DNA from: an uncultured Oscillibacter sp.
GTDB taxonomy: Bacteria; Bacillota; Clostridia; Oscillospirales; Oscillospiraceae
Direction: 5' to 3'
NCBI GenBank assembly: GCA_947245315.1
Contig: CAMXNV010000083.1
Location: 1 to 8,983 of the forward strand
Length of the DNA stretch: 8,983 nt
The notes under the pieces are model-generated. The model was not told the origin of the DNA and did no database searches. It was given only the letters and a program-made list of their open reading frames with translations. Position numbers and translations under genes: made by a program. This document shows, in pieces, positions 4,578 to 8,983 of this stretch (position 1 is its first letter; each line of letters begins with the position of its first letter).

Positions 4578-5485
4578 GTCTTCCTCCACTCCTCCGGCAC
4601 CTGGGCCACCTTGTCCGTGGGCTTGGGGGTCCAGATTTTCTGGTAGATGGGCCGGGTGGCCAGGGCGCCGTTCCGCAGCTTCTCTATGCGCTCCAGCCCG
4701 ATGTCCACATAGGACTTCTCCGAGTCCGACCCGCAGGCCCGGCGGCCGTTTTTCAGGGCGGCCACCAAGGAGGACCCCACCCCGGCGAAGGGATCGTACA
4801 CCAGGTCCCCCGGGTTCGTCAGGGCCAGGACGCAGCGCTCCGCCAGCTCCACGGGGAACTGGCAGGGGTGCTCCACCTTCTCCGGGTGGTTGTTCTTCAC
4901 GTTGGGAATCTCCCAGATGAGGGCGTCCCAGTCGTCCACCAGGCGCTCCACGGTCAGCTCCCACAGGTCCTCCGGGTTCTTTCCCTTGGGGTTGCCGCTG
5001 ATCTGGCCGCGCTTTTCCCCTTTGAAGTAGCGCTTTCCGGGGTATTTGGCGGGAACGCGCACGGAATCCAGGTTGAAAATGTACTCGCTGGTCTTGGTGA
5101 ACCAGAGGATGGTCTCATAGCGCCCGCTGAACCGCTTGGAGCAGTGGAGCCCGTGGCCGAAGTGCCAGATGATCCGGTTCCGCAGGTGGAGCCCCAGGTT
5201 CTTGAAGAGGGGGTAGAAATAGATATCCAGGGGGTAGACCTCGCCGTTTTCCACGTAGTTGCCCGTCTGCCAGCAGAGGCTCCCGTCGTCGGAGAGGACC
5301 CGGACGAACTCCCGGAGCATGGGAGCCAGGCGCTCAATATACTCGCCGATGCTCCGCCGGGTCTCGTACTCCTTGCCGATGTTGTAGGGCGGCGAGGTGA
5401 TGAGCAGCCGGACGGACCCGTCGGGCAGGGACCGGCAGAACTCCAGGGCGTCCCTGTGCTCGTACCGAAGATCCAAAAGCTCCAA
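4574..5485 (-). CDS. Beta-class DNA methyltransferase of the restriction-modification pair
   Basis: The 303-residue S-adenosylmethionine-dependent DNA methyltransferase carries the catalytic TSPPY (30-34) near the N-terminus. The cofactor-binding motif DPFAGVGS lies near the C-terminus (FAGVG at 233-237). This order (motif IV before motif I) is the beta class, which contains both N6-adenine and N4-cytosine enzymes; the SPPY form and the BglII-like partner make N4-cytosine plausible but unproven. It should protect host sites from the endonuclease encoded next to it. The start is a TTG at 5485, supported by AGGAGGT 7 bases upstream; no usable ATG lies near. That ribosome binding site overlaps the ribF stop codon (TTAGGAGGT), and only 12 bases separate the two genes, so the pair is very likely expressed from the ribF transcript. 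The gene ends inside the endonuclease start codon. Confidence 0.9.
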   Translation of the reverse strand: MELLDLRYEHRDALEFCRSLPDGSVRLLITSPPYNIGKEYETRRSIGEYIERLAPMLREFVRVLSDDGSLCWQTGNYVENGEVYPLDIYFYPLFKNLGLHLRNRIIWHFGHGLHCSKRFSGRYETILWFTKTSEYIFNLDSVRVPAKYPGKRYFKGEKRGQISGNPKGKNPEDLWELTVERLVDDWDALIWEIPNVKNNHPEKVEHPCQFPVELAERCVLALTNPGDLVYDPFAGVGSSLVAALKNGRRACGSDSEKSYVDIGLERIEKLRNGALATRPIYQKIWTPKPTDKVAQVPEEWRKT

Positions 5486-5497
5486 AACAGCGACCTC

Positions 5498-6403
5498 CTA
5501 ATTCTCCTGGAAATAGCGCCTGGTGGTCTCCGCGTCGGCGGCGATCTGGGCCCGGAGGGCGTCCAGGGAGTCAAAGCGAATCTCGTCCCGCAAATGCCGG
5601 AAGAACTCCAGCCGCAGGGTCTGGCCGTACAGGTCCCCCTGGAAGTCCAGCAGGCAGGCCTCCACCGTCACGTCCGTCCCATTGTTCACCGTGGGCCGGG
5701 TGCCCACGTTGGTGACGGCGGGACAGCTCTCCCCGTCGGGGAGGTAGGCCCGGGTGACGTAAACCCCGTGGCTGGGGACCAGCACGTGGGGGGGCACCGT
5801 CAGGTTGGCCGTGGGGAACAGCCGGGAGGACCCCAGGCCCCGCCCATGGCGCACCGCCCCTGTCAGGGTGTGGGGGTGGCCCAGGTAGCGGTTGGCCCGC
5901 TCCACCTGGCCTAGCTCCACCAGGCGGCGGATGTAGGTGGAACTGACGGTGACGCCCCCCAGCTCCACCTTGGGAATGATGTCGCAGCCCAGGCCCAGCT
6001 CGGCGCACTTGGCCGCCAGGAGCTCCGGCGTCCCCTGGTTCTTGTGTCCGAAGCGGTGATCGTGGCCCGCCACCAGGTGGACGGCGTGCCACCGCCCCAC
6101 CAGGAGCTGGGTGACGAAGTCCTCCCAGCTGGTGGTCATCATCTCCCGGTCAAAGGGGGCCAGGATGACGTCCTTGATGCCGTAGAGCCGCCGGACCAGG
6201 TCCCGCCGGTCCTCGGCGGAGTTGATGAGGGGGCAGGGGATGCCCGTGACCACCTCCTTGGGGGGGCGGTCGAAGGTGAAGACGGCGGGGGCGCACCCCC
6301 GGCGGGCCGCCTCCTCCGCCGTGCGGCGCAGGAGGGCGGCGTGGCCCAGGTGGACCCCGTCGAAAAAGCCCAGGGCTATGACGCGTTGTTTCAGTCCGCT
6401 CAT
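5498..6403 (-). CDS. ribF: Bifunctional riboflavin kinase / FAD synthetase
   Basis: A 301-residue enzyme converting riboflavin to FMN and then FAD. The N-terminal adenylyltransferase domain shows GFFDGVHLGH (12-21) with the HxGH-type nucleotide site, HDHRFGHKNQG (114-124) and SSTYIR (154-159). The C-terminal flavokinase domain shows HGRGLG (186-191), PTAN (197-200), NVGTRPT (232-238) and TVEACLLDF with the likely catalytic Glu248. In the kinase motif the residue before FPTAN is Leu where Gly is usual. The ATG at 6403 is preferred over the in-frame ATG at 6448: the family signature begins a few residues later, GGAAGGA lies about 9 bases upstream, and the extra 15 residues would be unlike the family. 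It follows truB after about 120 bases of hairpin-rich spacer. Confidence 0.94.
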   Translation of the reverse strand: MSGLKQRVIALGFFDGVHLGHAALLRRTAEEAARRGCAPAVFTFDRPPKEVVTGIPCPLINSAEDRRDLVRRLYGIKDVILAPFDREMMTTSWEDFVTQLLVGRWHAVHLVAGHDHRFGHKNQGTPELLAAKCAELGLGCDIIPKVELGGVTVSSTYIRRLVELGQVERANRYLGHPHTLTGAVRHGRGLGSSRLFPTANLTVPPHVLVPSHGVYVTRAYLPDGESCPAVTNVGTRPTVNNGTDVTVEACLLDFQGDLYGQTLRLEFFRHLRDEIRFDSLDALRAQIAADAETTRRYFQEN

Positions 6404-6523
6404 GGTGTACTGTCCTTCCGTTCCCCGTCCCGGAGAGGCGGGCCCCATGGGGGGCCTGTCCGGCGTCCCGTCCCTTCGCGGGAAGGGGGGAGGGGGTGTT
6501 TGTTCGCTTCCGGCGGGGGCGCG
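6404..6523 (-). other. GC-rich hairpin spacer between truB and ribF
   Basis: The 120-base spacer contains GGCCCC (6441-6446), loop ATGG, GGGGCC (6451-6456) and CCCTTC (6472-6477), loop GCGG, GAAGGG (6482-6487). Neither is followed by a T run in the direction of transcription, so they are not obvious terminators. They may be decayed repeats or may protect the ribF mRNA end. Confidence 0.45.
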
Positions 6524-7387
6524 TCAGAAGAAGTTCTTGAGGGCCGTCAGCTCCCCGCCCCGGGCCTGGGAAAGACAGAGGAAGTCCCCCGCCTGTCCGT
6601 AGAGCCTGTAAGTACCGTCCGCCGTCCCCGGCAGGGTGACGGGGTTGCCGCAGCGGACCCGCTTCTCCTGCCCCGGGGAGCGAACCGTCAGGGCAGGGTG
6701 CCGGGCAAAGAGGCTGTCCAGAGGACGCAGCAGGGCCTCCCCCCGCTCCTGGACCTGCTCCAAGGTCACCGCGTCCGCCAGGGTATAGCCCGCCGCCACG
6801 GTCCGCCGGAGGGAGCTCATGCAGGCCCCGCAGCCCAGGGCCTGCCCGATGTCGTGGCAGAGGGTCCGCACATAGGTGCCCTTGGAGCAGCGAACCCGGA
6901 GCTGGAAGTCCTCTCCCGCCTCCGGCCGGCCTAAGAGCTCCAGGGCGTGGATGGTGACGCTTCGGGGCTTCCGCTCCACCTCTTTCCCCTTGCGGGCCAG
7001 CTCGTAGAGCTTTTTGCCGTTGATCTTGACGGCGGAGTACATGGGGGGAACTTGCGCAATCTCCCCCCGGAAGCGCGCCAGGGCGGCCTCCAGCGCTTCT
7101 CCCGTGACAAGGGCCTCCCGTTCCTCCAGCGTCTCGCCGGTGGCGTCCTGGGTATTGGTGACAAGGCCGAGGCGCAGCCCGGCGACGTATTCCTTATCGC
7201 TGTTCTCCGCGAACTCCACGGCCCGGGTGGCCCGGCCCACGAAGACCGGCAGCACGCCGGTGGCCATGGGGTCCAGGGTGCCTCCGTGGCCGACGCGCTT
7301 CTCGTGAAAAATCCCCCGGAGCTTGGCGCACACATCCATAGAGGTCCACCCGGCGGGCTTGTCGATGATTAGAATTCCGTTCGGCAT
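6524..7387 (-). CDS. truB: tRNA pseudouridine(55) synthase
   Basis: The 287-residue enzyme isomerises U55 of tRNA to pseudouridine. It opens with GILIIDKPAGWTSMDV (4-19), followed by VGHGGTLDPMATG (32-44) with the catalytic Asp39, KEYV (70-73), MYSAVKINGKKLYELAR, and the CSKGTYVRTLCHDIG block with its LGCGA continuation. All are family hallmarks. The C-terminal portion is a short TruB-type tail rather than a full PUA domain. The ATG at 7387 has GGGAGAG about 6 bases upstream, just after the heptad-repeat element. The gene sits in the rbfA-nrnA-truB-ribF order typical of Firmicutes, and its start is separated from nrnA by the 100-base inverted repeat. Confidence 0.95.
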   Translation of the reverse strand: MPNGILIIDKPAGWTSMDVCAKLRGIFHEKRVGHGGTLDPMATGVLPVFVGRATRAVEFAENSDKEYVAGLRLGLVTNTQDATGETLEEREALVTGEALEAALARFRGEIAQVPPMYSAVKINGKKLYELARKGKEVERKPRSVTIHALELLGRPEAGEDFQLRVRCSKGTYVRTLCHDIGQALGCGACMSSLRRTVAAGYTLADAVTLEQVQERGEALLRPLDSLFARHPALTVRSPGQEKRVRCGNPVTLPGTADGTYRLYGQAGDFLCLSQARGGELTALKNFF

Positions 7388-7399
7388 AGTTCTCTCCCA

Positions 7400-7500
7400 G
7401 TTAGGAGTGAGAAGTGAGGAGTTAGGAGTTAAGGGGTGACTCCAGCCTCCGTTTCTCTTTCACTCCTAACTCCTATCTCCTAACTCCTAACTCCTAACTC
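7400..7500. repeat. Heptad-repeat inverted repeat between nrnA and truB
   Basis: On the minus strand, GAGTTAG heptads (7500-7461, five or six units with one GAGATAG variant) are followed by a loop of about 30 bases and an inverted array of the same unit (7433-7400). The arms match at about 28 of 33 positions counted by eye. The TAG stop codon of nrnA (7496-7494) lies in the first heptad, and the truB ribosome binding site begins just after the other end. It has the look of a small mobile or slippage-prone element inserted in the operon, able to fold into a long mRNA hairpin. Confidence 0.75.
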
Positions 7501-8459
7501 GCCTGAAAGTCCGGCGCGATTTTCGCAATCGCTTCCAGCATCTGCCGCTTGGCCTCCTGGAAGGGGGCCTCTACGGTGCAGCCCGCGGCGGCGGCGTGGC
7601 CCCCGCCCCCTAGGAGGGCGCAGGCGCTGGTGGCGTTGACCCGGGGGCCCGTGCGGAGGGAGAACTTCCACACGTCCGGACGGAGCTCCCGCATGGTGAC
7701 GGCGCAGTCCACTCCCTGAATCTGGCCCCCCAGGGCGGAGAGGTCCTCGGCGTCGGTCTCCGTGGCCTGGACCTGGGCCACCAGGGACAGGGGCACGGAC
7801 AGCACGGCCACCCGCTCCCGGTCGTGGTACTCCACGGCGCTCAGCATGGCGGCCTCCAGGGCCAGGCGCTTCCGGCTCTTGGTGCGGAAGAAGGTCTTGT
7901 TCACCGCCTGGAAGTCGATGCCCGTCCGCAGCAGGGCGGCGGCCACGGCGTGGGTCCGGGCGGAGGTGTTGCTGTAGGCGAAACAGCCGCAGTCCGTGGC
8001 CACAGCCACGTAGAGGGGCAGGGCCATCTCCGCCGTGATGGGGCCCAGGGCGGCCAGGAGGTCGTAGATGATCTCCCCGGTGGCGGCGGCGGAGGGGCGG
8101 ACGTAGTTCACCCGGCCGAAGCGCTCAAAGGACGGGTGGTGGTCAATGGCCAGGTCCACCCGGTCGGCGTAGGGCTTGGCGTTCTCGGGGAAGAGGTCCG
8201 TGGTGGCGATGTCCGTGGAGACCACCCGCTCCGGCTGGAAGCCCTCCGGGGCGGCGTAGGGCAGGAAGTAGGGGGCCGTGGTGTCCGTCAGCTCCGGGTT
8301 GGGGAGCAGGTAGGCCGTTTTCCCCTGAGCACGGAGACCGGCGCAGAGGGCGGCGGCGGAGCCCACGGTGTCCCCGTCGGGCCGGAGGTGGGTGAGGATG
8401 AGAATGTTGTCAAAGGACCGCAGCAGGGCGGCGATTTCGGCGATGGCGGGCATGGTCAT
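7494..8459 (-). CDS. nrnA: DHH-family phosphoesterase, NrnA-type oligoribonuclease / pAp phosphatase
   Basis: The 321-residue protein has the DHH and DHHA1 domains of NrnA, which degrades very short RNA oligonucleotides and dephosphorylates 3'-phosphoadenosine 5'-phosphate. Metal-binding motifs are visible in order: HLRPDGDTVGS (24-34), STDIA with Asp83, the name-giving DHH (106-108), and ATD with Asp156. The DHHA1 substrate loop GGGGHAAAAG is at 284-293. The length is normal for NrnA, and the place between rbfA and truB is conserved. The start at 8459 overlaps the rbfA stop as ATGA; the GAG-rich end of rbfA provides the GGAGG ribosome binding site. A second ATG two codons later is equally possible. 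The last codons and the stop come from the adjoining heptad repeat, so the native C-terminus may have been altered slightly. Confidence 0.9.
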   Translation of the reverse strand: MTMPAIAEIAALLRSFDNILILTHLRPDGDTVGSAAALCAGLRAQGKTAYLLPNPELTDTTAPYFLPYAAPEGFQPERVVSTDIATTDLFPENAKPYADRVDLAIDHHPSFERFGRVNYVRPSAAATGEIIYDLLAALGPITAEMALPLYVAVATDCGCFAYSNTSARTHAVAAALLRTGIDFQAVNKTFFRTKSRKRLALEAAMLSAVEYHDRERVAVLSVPLSLVAQVQATETDAEDLSALGGQIQGVDCAVTMRELRPDVWKFSLRTGPRVNATSACALLGGGGHAAAAGCTVEAPFQEAKRQMLEAIAKIAPDFQAS

Positions 8460-8839
8460 TCCTCCTCCTCCGTCCGGGGGCCCCGGGCGGCGTCCTTTTC
8501 CTCCTCCTTGCGGAGGAGCTCCAAGATGTGGGCGCCGTGCTGGATGGAGTCGTCCCCGACGAAGAGGAGCTCCGGGGTGTAGCGAAGCTGGAGGGCGTGG
8601 CCCAGCTCCCGGCGAAGGAAGCCGGAGGCGGACTTGAGGCCCTTGAGGACCTCGGGCTCCTTGGCCTTGTCCAGGACGCTGACGTAAATCCGGGCATAGC
8701 GCAGGTCGTTGGTGGTGTCCACCCGGGTGATGGAGACCATGCCGGTGGCGGCGACGCGGGGGTCTTTCAGATTGCGAATCTGGGAGGCCAGCTCGCGCTG
8801 GATCTCGTCGTTGATGCGGTTAATTCGGTTTGAAGACAT
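8456..8839 (-). CDS. rbfA: 30S ribosome-binding factor A
   Basis: A 127-residue KH-domain protein that helps mature the 16S rRNA 5' end in the small ribosomal subunit. It shows the N-terminal NRINDEIQRELA, the DPRV segment, strand TRVDTTNDLRYARIYVSV, and the LKSASGFLRRELG helix turn typical of the interrupted KH fold. The C-terminus ends in an acidic and basic tail, KEEEKDAARGPRTEEEE, whose Glu codons double as the ribosome binding site of nrnA. The ATG at 8839 is chosen because AAGGAG (8852-8847) lies 7 bases upstream and the family N-terminus starts there; the frame is open further upstream but runs through hairpins. The usual upstream neighbour infB is not within the window. Confidence 0.93.
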   Translation of the reverse strand: MSSNRINRINDEIQRELASQIRNLKDPRVAATGMVSITRVDTTNDLRYARIYVSVLDKAKEPEVLKGLKSASGFLRRELGHALQLRYTPELLFVGDDSIQHGAHILELLRKEEEKDAARGPRTEEEE

Positions 8840-8856
8840 AGCGGTTCTCCTTATTT

Positions 8857-8976
8857 CCTCCCTGGAGGGAGGCTGGTTCTCGCCCTGACGGGCGGGGGAG
8901 ATTTCAGCCCTTTGAGGGCTGGTGCAAAGCACCCCCCATTTTCTCGTTTTCTTCCAGAAGAAAACGAGAAAACGGG
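8857..8976 (-). other. Array of five consecutive hairpins upstream of rbfA
   Basis: Five perfect stems follow one another: 8857-8872 (CCTCCCT/AGGGAGG, loop GG), 8881-8894 (CGCCC/GGGCG), 8905-8921 (CAGCCCT/AGGGCTG, loop TTG), 8921-8933 (GGTGC/GCACC, loop AAA) and 8939-8972 (16 bp, TTTTCTCGTTTTCTTC and its complement, loop of 2). The last can grow to 20 pairs in minus-strand RNA because 8938/8973 form G-U there but A-C in plus-strand RNA. That favours a role in the rbfA-side transcript. The first stem ends 4 bases from the rbfA ribosome binding site. No protein gene is seen in 8840-8983. Confidence 0.65.
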
Positions 8977-8983
8977 CCGTGCA

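Noticed and set aside
6404..6448. Longer ribF starting at 6448
   Set aside because: The added residues precede the conserved start of the domain and there is no better ribosome binding site than that of 6403.
4320..8806. Possible avoidance of RGATCY sites: by eye I found only three (4321-4326, 5469-5474, 8800-8805), two of them in the restriction-modification genes
   Set aside because: GATC itself occurs only about two dozen times in the window, so the shortfall is not significant and a whole-genome count would be needed.
8840..8932. Upstream extension of rbfA to an ATG at 8932
   Set aside because: The extension translates hairpin DNA, and AAGGAG plus the family N-terminus place the start at 8839.

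Overview
The window looks like chromosome from a GC-rich member of the Clostridia, most likely a gut Oscillospiraceae-type bacterium (Flavonifractor/Oscillibacter/Lawsonibacter-like). This is inferred from the high GC, strong AGGAGG ribosome binding sites, sigma-A type promoters, the rbfA-nrnA-truB-ribF gene order, and several small palindromic intergenic repeats of the CTCCCTC-TTT-GAGGGAG type. No rRNA, tRNA, CRISPR array or transposase gene is visible.

Left part (1-3871). A PaaI-type hotdog thioesterase gene on the minus strand (57-491) is divergent from a metal-resistance module on the plus strand. The module begins with a near-consensus promoter and an overlapping dyad operator. It then encodes an ArsR/SmtB repressor with CadC-like metal ligands (671-1033), a stand-alone 72-residue HMA metal-binding protein (1079-1297) and a P1B-2 (Zn/Cd/Pb) efflux ATPase that lacks its own HMA domain (1856-3835). 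The natural reading is that the ArsR protein senses divalent soft metal and releases the operator, the HMA protein binds metal ions, and the ATPase exports them. A strong terminator at 3842-3871 closes the unit.

The 558 bases between the HMA gene and the ATPase hold no convincing protein gene. They contain at least four palindromic repeat copies and, on the minus strand, a promoter-like sequence followed about 60-80 bases later by a hairpin-plus-T7 terminator. This looks like a small unannotated RNA gene antisense to the operon's inter-cistronic region.

Right part (3960-8983). All genes are on the minus strand and read, in transcription order, rbfA, nrnA (DHH phosphoesterase), truB, ribF, then a DNA methyltransferase and a restriction endonuclease. 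The first four are the conserved translation and RNA/flavin housekeeping block normally found downstream of infB. The last two form a type II restriction-modification pair appended 12 bases after ribF. The endonuclease resembles BstYI/BglII (expected site RGATCY), and its gene overlaps the methyltransferase gene by ATGA. The spacers in this block carry notable structure: a heptad-repeat inverted repeat that supplies the nrnA stop codon, GC-rich hairpins between truB and ribF, and five hairpins in a row upstream of rbfA.

I see no clear sign of an entirely new protein system. The best leads are the possible minus-strand small RNA in the metal operon, the BstYI-like restriction pair riding on a housekeeping operon, and the hairpin arrays. 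All coordinates and motif positions were worked out by eye.
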